Positions 1 to 5,355 of a DNA stretch of 5,367 nucleotides are shown piece after piece. Source of the stretch: JBBSUX01 sp038234045 (GTDB taxonomy: Bacteria; Pseudomonadota; Gammaproteobacteria; Burkholderiales; Burkholderiaceae_C). Below the pieces are notes generated by a model. That model made no database searches and was not told the origin of the DNA. It saw only the letters and a list, made by a program, of their open reading frames with translations. The stretch covers positions 1 to 5,367 of the forward strand of contig JBBSUX010000235.1 of assembly GCA_038234045.1 (NCBI GenBank), in the 5' to 3' direction. Position numbers and translations under genes: made by a program. The first letter of the stretch is position 1. The number at the start of each line of letters is the position of its first letter.

Positions 1-852
1 GTATCCGATTTCATCTATGAAAAGCTGACAGGCGACAAGGGTGTCTTCTCGACCCGTATTGCCTACGTCACCAAGACCGGCACCCGTTACACCCTGTGGG
101 TCGCTGATTCGGACGGCGAGAACTCTCAGGCAGCTCTTGCCAGTCCGGAGCCGATCATCTCGCCAGCATGGTCGCCCGATGGCAAGCGCCTTGCCTATGT
201 GTCCTTTGAATCGCGCAAACCGGTCGTGTACGTTCATGACGTCGCAACCGGAAAACGTCGTCTGATTGCTAACTTCCGGGGCTCGAACAGTGCGCCAGCG
301 TGGGCTCCTGATGGCAACAGTCTTGCGGTCACCCTGAGCCGGGACGGAGGCTCGCAGCTCTACACGATCAGCGCCAATGGCGGCGAGCCGAAGCGACTGA
401 TGCAAAGCAGTGGCATCGACACCGAGCCGGTTTATTCAGGTGATGGTCAGACCATTTATTTCGTCAGCGATCGCGGCGGCGCGCCTCAGATCTACCGGAT
501 CTCTCCAGGCGGTGGTAGCGCCCAGCGCGTCACATTCAACGGCTCCTACAACATCTCGCCCACGGTGAGCCCCGACGGCCGGTATCTGGCATACATCTCG
601 CGCATTGGTGGTGGTTACAAACTCCAGGTCATGGAACTCGCTTCCGGAACCGTCAACTCCATCACGGACACCTCGTCCGATGAGAGTCCGAGCTTCGCCC
701 CGAACGGCAAGCTGATTGTCTATGCAACTCGCCAGGGTGGGCGTGAAGCACTGATGACGACAACGGTCGACGGCAAGATAAAGGCACGACTCGCAGGTCA
801 GGGCGGCGATATCCGCGAGCCTGACTGGGGACCGTTCCAGAAGCAGCCCTGA
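1..852 (+). CDS. tolB: Tol-Pal system beta-propeller protein TolB, 5' truncated by the window edge
   Basis: Periplasmic TolB connects the inner-membrane TolQRA complex with the outer-membrane lipoprotein Pal and supports outer-membrane constriction at division. The reading frame is open from base 1 to the TGA at 850-852, giving 283 residues. Family members are about 430 residues, so the signal peptide and most of the N-terminal domain lie upstream. The first residues (VSDFIYEKLTGDKGVFSTRI) match the end of the TolB N-terminal domain. They are followed by regularly spaced propeller motifs of the type S-P-x-x-S-P-D-G-x-x-L-A-Y at about residues 52-68, 98-112, 140-156, 186-200 and 228-243, and by the usual C-terminal REPDWGPF. 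Pal starts 35 bp downstream, the normal operon order. Nothing is unusual in the visible part. Identification is by family recognition. Confidence 0.96.
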   Translation, partial: VSDFIYEKLTGDKGVFSTRIAYVTKTGTRYTLWVADSDGENSQAALASPEPIISPAWSPDGKRLAYVSFESRKPVVYVHDVATGKRRLIANFRGSNSAPAWAPDGNSLAVTLSRDGGSQLYTISANGGEPKRLMQSSGIDTEPVYSGDGQTIYFVSDRGGAPQIYRISPGGGSAQRVTFNGSYNISPTVSPDGRYLAYISRIGGGYKLQVMELASGTVNSITDTSSDESPSFAPNGKLIVYATRQGGREALMTTTVDGKIKARLAGQGGDIREPDWGPFQKQP

Positions 853-877
853 TTTCCCTTCCTTTTATGCATGATCT

Positions 878-882
878 GGAGA
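878..882 (+). promoter_or_regulatory. Ribosome binding site deciding the pal start
   Basis: GGAGA sits 5 nt before the ATG at 888. The alternative in-frame ATG at 867 has only a pyrimidine-rich stretch upstream and would add seven charged or polar residues before the signal peptide. This favours translation from 888. Confidence 0.75.
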
Positions 883-887
883 ATCCA

Positions 888-1427
888 ATGTTCAAGAAAA
901 TTACCCTGGCGCTAGCTGTAGCTGCGCTGGCCGCTGGTTGCAGCACACCCGTCAAGCTTGACCAGCCGCCCGTCGAAGACCGCGGCGCAATGTCTAACTC
1001 TGGTGCCGGTGGCGCTGGCAGCGGTAGCACATCCCAAAGTGGTGTTGCGCCGGTGGACCTGAGTCAGTCGGCCGTCGATGCAGCGGGCCCAGTGGGCGTG
1101 GCACGAATCATCTATTTCGATTTCGACAGCTACTCCGTCAAGCCTGAATTCCAGTCGCTCATTGAAGCCCACGCCCGCTTCCTGCGCGCAAATCCGTCGC
1201 GCAAGGTTGTCATCGAAGGCCATACCGATCAGCGTGGCGGCAGCGAATACAACCTCGCGCTGGGCCAGAAGCGCGCAGAAGCCGTTCAGCGAGCGTTCAG
1301 TCTTCTGGGTGTGGGGCCGGACCAGATCGAGGCAGTGAGCTTCGGCAAAGAAAAGCCGGCCGTGCCGGGCAATGACGAAGCTGCCTACGCGCAGAATCGT
1401 CGTGCTGAAATCAGCTACCGTCAATGA
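888..1427 (+). CDS. pal: Peptidoglycan-associated lipoprotein Pal
   Basis: Pal is an outer-membrane lipoprotein whose periplasmic OmpA-like domain binds peptidoglycan and TolB. The 179-residue protein begins with a lipoprotein signal peptide (MFKKITLALAVAALAAGC). Cys18 is the predicted lipidated residue, and Ser at +2 fits outer-membrane sorting. A Gly/Ser-rich linker (about 36-52) precedes the OmpA-like domain (about 72-179), with YFDFDS (76-81), GHTDQRG (111-117), NLALGQKRAEAV (122-133) and NRRAE (170-174). The Asp of HTD and the Arg of NRRAE correspond to residues that bind diaminopimelate in known Pal structures. I chose the ATG at 888 over the in-frame ATG at 867 because GGAGA at 878-882 lies 5 nt upstream of it and the signal peptide then starts correctly. 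The GHTDERG motif usual in the family has Gln in place of Glu here. Confidence 0.97.
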   Translation: MFKKITLALAVAALAAGCSTPVKLDQPPVEDRGAMSNSGAGGAGSGSTSQSGVAPVDLSQSAVDAAGPVGVARIIYFDFDSYSVKPEFQSLIEAHARFLRANPSRKVVIEGHTDQRGGSEYNLALGQKRAEAVQRAFSLLGVGPDQIEAVSFGKEKPAVPGNDEAAYAQNRRAEISYRQ

Positions 1428-2209
1428 AGATGAGCGGCGTAGCGTTTCGTCGAGCAGGGCTTACCGCGGTGGCTGCAATCTGCCTCTCGGTCGGATCGAT
1501 TGCTCATGCGGGCCTTTTCGATGACGAGGAGGCCAGGCGAGCCATTCTGGAGATGCGCCAGAAGATCGATGCCAATCGCACCCTGGTTGACAAGATGGCC
1601 GAGGATCAGCGGCGCGCCGGCGATGCAAGCGCCCGCAGCCTGCTGAGTCTACAAAACCAGATCGACGCGTTGAAAGCTGATCTCGCGACCAGTCGGGGCC
1701 AGAACGAACAGCTCACCCGGGATGTGTCCGATCTGCAGAAACAGCAGAAATCCATATCGCAGAATGTCGACCAGCGGCTGCGCGAAGTCGAACCTGCCAA
1801 GGTCAGCATGGACGGCATGGACTTCAATGCTGCGCCGTTTGAGCAGCAAGATTTCGATGCGGCGCTGGCGATGTTCAAGCAGGGAAATTTCACAGGAGCG
1901 CAGTCCGCTTTTTCGAACCTGCTGAACAAGTATCCGAATACTGGATATGCGCCTTCGGCGTATTTCTGGCTCGGCAATTCGCAATATGCGAACAAGAGCT
2001 ACAAGGACGCAATCGCAAGTTTCCGCGCGCTCATTGCAAAGGCGCCACAGAGCACCCGCGCTCCAGAGGCAGCTCTGTCGATTGCGAATTGCCAGAGCGA
2101 GCTGAAGGACACCAAGGGCGCGCGCAAGACGCTTGAAGACCTTGTGCAAGCCTATCCCCAGTCCGAAGCAGCGTTGGCAGCCAAAGACCGCTTGTCGAAA
2201 GCGCGCTGA
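1424..2209 (+). CDS. cpoB: Tol-Pal associated TPR protein CpoB (YbgF)
   Basis: CpoB (YbgF) is a periplasmic protein that in E. coli links the Tol machine to the peptidoglycan synthase PBP1B during septation. The 261-residue protein has a Sec signal peptide (positive start, hydrophobic 11-27) with a likely cleavage after AHA at 27-29. A helical, coiled-coil-like segment rich in Gln, Asp and Leu (about 35-122) corresponds to the trimerisation region. Three TPR-like repeats follow (about 144-177, 178-211 and 215-248), the first reading DAALAMFKQGNFTGAQSAF. The ATG overlaps the pal stop (ATGA at 1424-1427) and no good Shine-Dalgarno sequence precedes it, so translation is probably coupled to pal. 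A second Met at codon 3 (1430) could also serve as start. Length and domain order are normal for the family. Confidence 0.94.
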   Translation: MKMSGVAFRRAGLTAVAAICLSVGSIAHAGLFDDEEARRAILEMRQKIDANRTLVDKMAEDQRRAGDASARSLLSLQNQIDALKADLATSRGQNEQLTRDVSDLQKQQKSISQNVDQRLREVEPAKVSMDGMDFNAAPFEQQDFDAALAMFKQGNFTGAQSAFSNLLNKYPNTGYAPSAYFWLGNSQYANKSYKDAIASFRALIAKAPQSTRAPEAALSIANCQSELKDTKGARKTLEDLVQAYPQSEAALAAKDRLSKAR

Positions 2210-2243
2210 TCTCGGGTTTGATGTGTTTGCCTTGCCTTGCGTT

Positions 2244-2269
2244 GCCGTGCTGAGACTACGCAGCACGGC
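2244..2269 (+). terminator. Perfect 9-bp hairpin after cpoB, possible operon terminator
   Basis: GCCGTGCTG (2244-2252) and CAGCACGGC (2261-2269) are exact reverse complements separated by an 8-nt loop, 35 nt after the cpoB stop. The position fits the end of the tol-pal operon. No T-run follows (TCATTGCACC), so it is not a canonical intrinsic terminator. It could instead protect an mRNA 3' end. Just upstream, a TTGCC-type pentamer is repeated four times (2227-2246, with one copy reading TTGCG). Confidence 0.4.
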
Positions 2270-2272
2270 TCA

Positions 2273-2301
2273 TTGCACCGCATCGGATGTCTAGCTTGAA
2301 T
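2273..2301 (+). promoter_or_regulatory. Possible sigma70 promoter for tcdA
   Basis: TTGCAC (2273-2278) and TTGAAT (2296-2301) are separated by 17 bp and match the -35 and -10 consensus at three and four of six positions. Transcription would start near 2308, about 25 nt before the GTG start of tcdA, and the hairpin at 2244-2269 would insulate it from the tol operon. The match is weak and rests on position and spacing. Confidence 0.3.
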
Positions 2302-2332
2302 TTTGCAGAGTTCTCGTCCGGAATAACCTTTT

Positions 2333-3184
2333 GTGACCACTGATGAAAATCATGTTTCGTCGCGGCTCGTAGTGGGTGGGTCGGAACAGGTGGACCTCGC
2401 CCGCCGGTTTGGTGGTCTGGAACGCCTTTACGGACCAGCCGGTGCGAGGCAGATCCGGAATGCGTGCGTCATGGTGGTTGGCATTGGAGGCGTCGGCTCG
2501 TGGACTGCCGAGGCTTTGGCGCGAAGCGGAGTCGGAAGGCTGGTGCTGGTCGATATGGACCATGTTTCCGAATCGAATGTGAATCGCCAGATCCATGCCC
2601 TGAGCTCGACGCTTGGGATGGAGAAAGTCACTGCGATGCAGGAACGCATAAGGAACATCAATCCAGACTGCGAAGTGAAGGCGATCGATGAATTTGTCGA
2701 TGCTCAAAATTGGTTAGGCCTGATCGATCCAGGCGTCGGCGCGGTGGTAGACGCATGCGACCAGATGGCAGCCAAATTCGAGATGGCTCGCTGGGCACGG
2801 GATCGGGAGCACAAGAGCACGCATTTCATCTGTGTCGGTGCGGCGGGCGGCAAGGTCCGTGCGCAGGAAGTGGGCGTCGATGATCTCGCTCACACCACCC
2901 ATGATCCATTGCTTGCACAGTTGCGCGCACGCTTGCGACGCCACGCTGGAGCTCCGCGCGATGGCAAGCGCATCGGCATTTCCTGTGTGTTCAGCCGGGA
3001 AGCCGTTGCAGCGCCCGACAGCTCGTCTTTATCGCAGGGCGACGGATCGCTCAATTGTCATGGATATGGCTCCACCGTTGCTGTGACCGCCACCTTCGGC
3101 ATGGTGGCAGCTGGCTGGGTGCTGGAACGGCTCGCAGCGCCTGGGACCAAAGAGCAAAAAGCGCTGCCGCTTGGCAGGCTATAA
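2333..3184 (+). CDS. tcdA: tRNA threonylcarbamoyladenosine dehydratase TcdA (CsdL/YgdL family)
   Basis: TcdA is a cytoplasmic E1-like (ThiF/MoeB fold) ATP-dependent enzyme that dehydrates t6A at position 37 of ANN-decoding tRNAs to the cyclic form ct6A. The 283-residue product shows RFGGLERLYG near the N-terminus (26-34), the nucleotide-binding loop GIGGVG (50-55), the acidic VLVDMD (71-76) and SNVNRQIHAL (81-90). The last is a near-signature of TcdA, where the NxNRQ residues contact ATP and metal. ERIRNINPDC (104-113) follows, also as in E. coli TcdA (268 residues). The start is GTG at 2333. An in-frame TAA at 2324-2326 excludes a longer protein, and CGGAA at 2319-2323 is a weak ribosome site. 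The stop TAA (3182-3184) lies inside the TATAAT box of the downstream tRNA gene. General MoeB or ThiF is less likely given the SNVNRQIHA motif. Confidence 0.93.
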   Translation: MTTDENHVSSRLVVGGSEQVDLARRFGGLERLYGPAGARQIRNACVMVVGIGGVGSWTAEALARSGVGRLVLVDMDHVSESNVNRQIHALSSTLGMEKVTAMQERIRNINPDCEVKAIDEFVDAQNWLGLIDPGVGAVVDACDQMAAKFEMARWARDREHKSTHFICVGAAGGKVRAQEVGVDDLAHTTHDPLLAQLRARLRRHAGAPRDGKRIGISCVFSREAVAAPDSSSLSQGDGSLNCHGYGSTVAVTATFGMVAAGWVLERLAAPGTKEQKALPLGRL

Positions 3185-3185
3185 T
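3180..3185 (+). promoter_or_regulatory. Perfect -10 box (TATAAT) for tRNA-Lys, overlapping the tcdA stop
   Basis: TATAAT at 3180-3185 matches the sigma70 -10 consensus exactly and lies 33 bp before the mature tRNA 5' end, giving a start near 3192 and a leader of about 27 nt. The tcdA TAA stop is embedded in it. No good -35 is found at 16-18 bp spacing (AAAAGC at 3157-3162), and TTGGCA at 3171-3176 is too close to serve. Readthrough from tcdA may therefore also contribute. Confidence 0.6.
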
Positions 3186-3218
3186 CCGAGGCTTTGCTGG
3201 TGTTTGAATTGCCGGCAT

Positions 3219-3294
3219 GGGACGTTAGCTCAGTTGGTAGAGCAGCGGACTTTTAATCCGTTTGTCGTGGGTTCGACCCCCGCACGTCCCACCA
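3219..3294 (+). tRNA. tRNA-Lys (anticodon UUU), CCA encoded
   Basis: A full 76-nt cloverleaf can be drawn. The acceptor stem is GGGACGT (3219-3225) with ACGTCCC (3284-3290), followed by the discriminator A and encoded CCA (3292-3294). The D stem is GCTC (3228-3231) with GAGC (3240-3243). The anticodon stem is GCGGA (3245-3249) with TCCGT (3257-3261), closed by a G-U pair. The T stem is GTGGG (3267-3271) with CCCGC (3279-3283), around a TTCGACC loop. The anticodon loop CTTTTAA places TTT at 3252-3254, so it decodes AAA/AAG lysine codons. A37 is base 3255, the position carrying t6A or ct6A in this tRNA class. Confidence 0.98.
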
Positions 3295-3305
3295 GCTATA
3301 TAAGG

Positions 3306-3344
3306 AAACCCTGCTATCTTTTAGGTAGTGGGGTTTTTTTCTTT
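3306..3344 (+). terminator. Intrinsic terminator of tRNA-Lys
   Basis: The left arm 3306-3318 (AAACCCTGCTATC) pairs with 3324-3336 (GGTAGTGGGGTTT) as a 13-bp stem with three G-U wobbles and a 5-nt loop (TTTTA). The right arm runs into a T-tract, seven T at 3334-3340 and then CTTT. It begins 12 nt after the encoded CCA and closes the core gene block. Confidence 0.9.
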
Positions 3345-3520
3345 GTGCGGTCATGTAGCCACCGGTACAGGGTTGTGGCACCTTTCGCCACCAGCACCAG
3401 AAAGCAAAAACCCGCACGGGGCGGGCTGATGGGTGGGAAGCTGCTCAATAAGCGCATGACGCTGCGCGCTACGATTGGCGGGGACGTAGGCCGGTTGGGC
3501 TCCCAGCCTGGATGCGACAA
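3345..3520. other. Non-coding interval between convergent units
   Basis: This stretch separates the tRNA terminator from the stop of the minus-strand gene. Apart from the minus-strand terminator at 3406-3425 and a small inverted repeat (GTGGC/GCCAC around ACCTTTC, near 3375-3391), I see no supported gene. The short open frames crossing it run through the terminators or the tRNA and look spurious. It marks the change from core to accessory sequence. Confidence 0.5.
3406..3425 (-). terminator. Probable intrinsic terminator for minus-strand transcripts
   Basis: Read on the minus strand, CCCGC (3425-3421) and GCGGG (3415-3411) form a 5-bp GC stem with a 5-nt loop. It is followed directly by five T (3410-3406), then GC and TTT. 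It lies about 95 nt beyond the stop of the minus-strand reading frame and faces the tRNA terminator, so the two transcription units appear convergent. The stem is short, hence moderate confidence. Confidence 0.55.
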
Positions 3521-3919
3521 CTAGAAAACCCGGAAAAATTGCTGGGTAAAGCTGGTCGCTGCAATTACGTTCGCCTGAATTTGTGCGCAGTAGACGTACT
3601 GGTTTGCCCCTTCGGGTGAATCCCATGCATCCAAGAACTGAACCACCATTGAACTCGGGCCAGCGAACGTGACTCCAAGCTTGAAATAACAAGCCCTGAA
3701 GGCTGCAATCCCTACCAATTCAAGATAGTGACCGTTTATCGTCCGTTTTACTAGGTCGCCGATATCCAAAGTAGCTACCCGAAAAAGCTGGCCATTGTTG
3801 AACGGGACGGAGATGTTGCTGGCAGGAATGTTGTTGTACGTGGTGATGATGAAATCATTGGCGTTCTGCGAAATGATGGCATAGCCGCCTGTAGTTTGGC
3901 TCTGCCAAATACCCGACAT
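3521..3919 (-). pseudogene. Unrecognised beta-rich protein, apparently truncated at its 5' end by the IS
   Basis: I do not recognise this gene. On the minus strand an open frame runs from an ATG at 3919-3917 to a TAG at 3523-3521, giving 132 residues. The sequence is rich in alternating hydrophobic and polar residues, Asn, Gln, Thr and aromatics (it opens MSGIWQSQTTGGYAIISQ). This suggests an all-beta, possibly secreted or surface domain. There is no signal peptide or membrane segment in what remains, and only two Cys. The A of the ATG is the terminal base of the IS and the next two bases are flanking DNA, so the true gene probably extended further and was cut. The frame continues into the IS as far as 3976, but that part is IS sequence. 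GC is about 50%, below the roughly 60% of the core genes. A short intact gene restarted at the junction is possible. Function is unknown. Confidence 0.5.
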
Positions 3920-3930
3920 GAATCGCCCCG
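3919..3930 (+). repeat. Left terminal inverted repeat of the IS
   Basis: TGAATCGCCCCG is an exact reverse complement of the last 12 bases of the window. Similarity to the right end stops after base 12. The boundary falls inside an ATG on each strand (plus at 3918, minus at 3919) created by the junction. Confidence 0.9.
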
Positions 3931-3940
3931 GACAAACTTC

Positions 3941-3946
3941 AAGGGG
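3941..3946 (+). promoter_or_regulatory. Ribosome binding site of IS orfA
   Basis: AAGGGG lies 4 nt before the ATG at 3951. This supports 3951 as the true start rather than the in-frame ATG at 3918, whose first base belongs to the flanking DNA. Confidence 0.6.
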
Positions 3947-3950
3947 TCTC

Positions 3951-4445
3951 ATGGAAAAGTATAAAACGGAGTTCAAGCTCCAGGTCGTGAATAGCTTCCT
4001 CGCCGGAGAAGGCGGTGCAAAGCTTCTAGCAAGGCGGTGGAGCGTGCCCGAGGAGAAGATCCGAACCTGGGTGAGCCGCTACCGCCTGCATGGCGTTGAC
4101 GGACTGCGTCCCAAACGCAGCGCGTACAGCGCTGAGTTCAAGCTGCAGGTACTGTCCCATCAAGACCGTGATCAGCTGGCGAGCCGTCGGGTGGCCGCAA
4201 TCTACGATATCCGCAATCCGAACCAGGTTGTAGTCTGGCGGCGCCGTCTCGATGAGGGCGATGTGCAAGCTCTCCAGGGCAAGCAGCAAGGACATCCCAG
4301 TATGAAGCCAGAACGACGCTGCCCAGCGCCGCCAGGCAAGGCCTCCACCGGTTCGGCGCCAGACTTGCGTGAGGAGAACGAGCGACTGCGCGCGGAGGTG
4401 GCGTACCTAAAAAAATTGCAAGCCTTGATCCGGTCGAAGAAATAA
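3951..4445 (+). CDS. IS3-family OrfA, helix-turn-helix DNA-binding protein
   Basis: OrfA is the DNA-binding N-terminal part of the IS3-family transposase and acts as regulator or, fused to OrfB by frameshifting, as part of the active enzyme. The 164-residue product has two helix-turn-helix regions (about 8-45 and 62-100) that look like a duplication, since both open with EFKLQV. A basic, Pro-rich linker (about 110-137) and a leucine-zipper-like tail (about 139-158, EENERLRAEVAYLKKLQALI) follow. This double-HTH layout and YLKKL ending are those of the IS150 group. The start at 3951 has AAGGGG 4 nt upstream, and the ATG at 3918 would use host sequence. An A7 run near the 3' end (4409-4415) is the frameshift site into orfB. 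The reading frame is intact to the TAA at 4443-4445. Confidence 0.9.
   Translation: MEKYKTEFKLQVVNSFLAGEGGAKLLARRWSVPEEKIRTWVSRYRLHGVDGLRPKRSAYSAEFKLQVLSHQDRDQLASRRVAAIYDIRNPNQVVVWRRRLDEGDVQALQGKQQGHPSMKPERRCPAPPGKASTGSAPDLREENERLRAEVAYLKKLQALIRSKK
4394..4415 (+). promoter_or_regulatory. Programmed -1 frameshift signal (SD-like GGAGG plus A7)
   Basis: Seven A at 4409-4415 are read CTA-AAA-AAA in the orfA frame, so the heptamer A-AAA-AAA has the right phase for a -1 tandem slip that continues at 4415 in the orfB frame. GGAGG at 4394-4398 lies 10 nt upstream, the spacing at which an internal Shine-Dalgarno stimulates slippage in E. coli dnaX. I see no convincing stimulatory hairpin downstream. 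Confidence 0.75.
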
Positions 4446-4465
4446 GCTGCGCCGACAAAGCGCAT

Positions 4466-5310
4466 TTGATCACCGGGTTGAGGCGTCACCACAAGCTGGA
4501 GGATCTGCTGCAGATCGCGGGCCTTGCTCGCAGCACGTTCTACTACCACCTGCAGCAGGCGAAGAGCGGGCCACATTACAAAGCGACATGCAAGACAAGA
4601 TTCGCGCTGTTTATGACGAGCACAAAGGCCGCTACGGATATCGGCGAATCACCGCGGCGTTGCGCAGTTCCATGACCAAACCCGTCAACCACAAGTGCGT
4701 GCAGCGGTTGATGCAGACGGTGGGACTTCGCGCGTTGATCAGGGCGAAGAAGCGTTCCCGATACCTCGCAGGCGTGAGCGATGTGCATGTGCGCAATGTC
4801 CTGGAGCGCGACTTCAGCGCGACGGCACCCAACCAGAAATGGGTGACGGACATCACAGAGTTCAACGTGAATGGGCAGAAGCTCTATTTGTCGGCCTGCA
4901 TGGACCTGTACAACGGCGAGATCATCGCGCACCGTATGGCCAGACGCCCTGTCTTCGAACTCGTTTCCGGCACGCTTCGCGCAGCGCTTTCGCTGTCCGG
5001 GTGCACTGCCGGGCTAATCGTGCATTCGGACCAGGGCTGGCCCTACAAGATGCAGCCCTATCGGACGATGCTTGCGCATCGCGGAGTCACTCAAAGCATG
5101 AGCCGCAAGGGCAACTGCTTTGACAACGCCGTGATCGAGAGCTTCTTTGGCACCCTCAAAGCCGAGTATTACCATCATGCAAAGCTTGGCGGCATTGAGG
5201 CGCTCGAAGCGGGAGTGCAGGCCTACATCCGCTACTACAACTACGAGCGCATCAAGCTTAAATTGCAAGGACTCAGTCCGGTGGAGTACCGGCTGAGAAA
5301 CACCGCCTGA
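4466..5310 (+). pseudogene. IS150-group OrfB DDE transposase, broken by an apparent 1-nt deletion
   Basis: OrfB is the catalytic integrase-like part of the transposase and is normally made as an OrfAB fusion entered by the slip at 4409-4415. The first part (open from 4415, with a possible TTG start at 4466) encodes the HTH_21-like segment KLEDLLQIAGLARSTFYYHL and continues to about 4585. The rest is in the next frame, from 4585 or the ATG at 4588, and encodes the rve core. Counted from that ATG it contains Asp88 (WVTDITEF), Asp148 (HSDQGW) and Glu184 (AVIESFFGTLK), with 35 residues between the last two. It ends at the TGA at 5308-5310. One extra G near 4585 would join the halves as HYKADMQDKIRAVY, which reads like a normal family sequence. 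The catalytic residues are intact, but the fusion cannot be made without a further shift. A sequencing error is the alternative. Confidence 0.85.
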
Positions 5311-5355
5311 CTGGCGGCAGTGTGACCGTCCAACTTCTGGGGGTCAGTTCAAACA

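Noticed and set aside
867..887. Upstream in-frame ATG for pal
   Set aside because: It has no Shine-Dalgarno sequence and would place charged residues ahead of the lipoprotein signal peptide.
912..1424. Long minus-strand open frame (170 codons) opposite pal
   Set aside because: It is a complementary shadow of a confidently identified gene with no independent protein features.
2227..2246. Four TTGCC-like pentamers as a possible repeat array
   Set aside because: The array is too short and imperfect to call a functional repeat; there are no spacers, so it is not CRISPR-like.
1649..2266. Minus-strand open frame (205 codons) opposite cpoB
   Set aside because: It is a shadow of cpoB, is rich in Arg and Cys as expected for antisense of a high-GC gene, and has no recognisable domain.
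3314..3520. Minus-strand open frame of 68 codons ending in RTKKKTPLPKR
   Set aside because: It uses a TTG start without a ribosome site and reads through both terminators; the basic tail is just the complement of the tRNA terminator T-tract.
3295..3520. Integration att site downstream of tRNA-Lys
   Set aside because: No direct repeat of the tRNA 3' end was found in the window and no integrase is present, so it is kept only as a hypothesis.
3171..3524. Plus-strand open frame of 117 codons covering the tRNA (contains GTLAQLVEQRTFNPFV)
   Set aside because: This is the well-known false protein produced by translating a tRNA gene; it also crosses the intrinsic terminator.
3918..3950. Upstream extension of IS OrfA to the ATG at 3918
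   Set aside because: The first base of this ATG is host DNA, so it exists only at this insertion; AAGGGG before 3951 supports the internal start.
4588..5310. The 240-codon catalytic open frame as a complete independent transposase gene
   Set aside because: It lacks a ribosome site before the ATG at 4588 and the N-terminal HTH segment, which is found in the adjacent frame just upstream.
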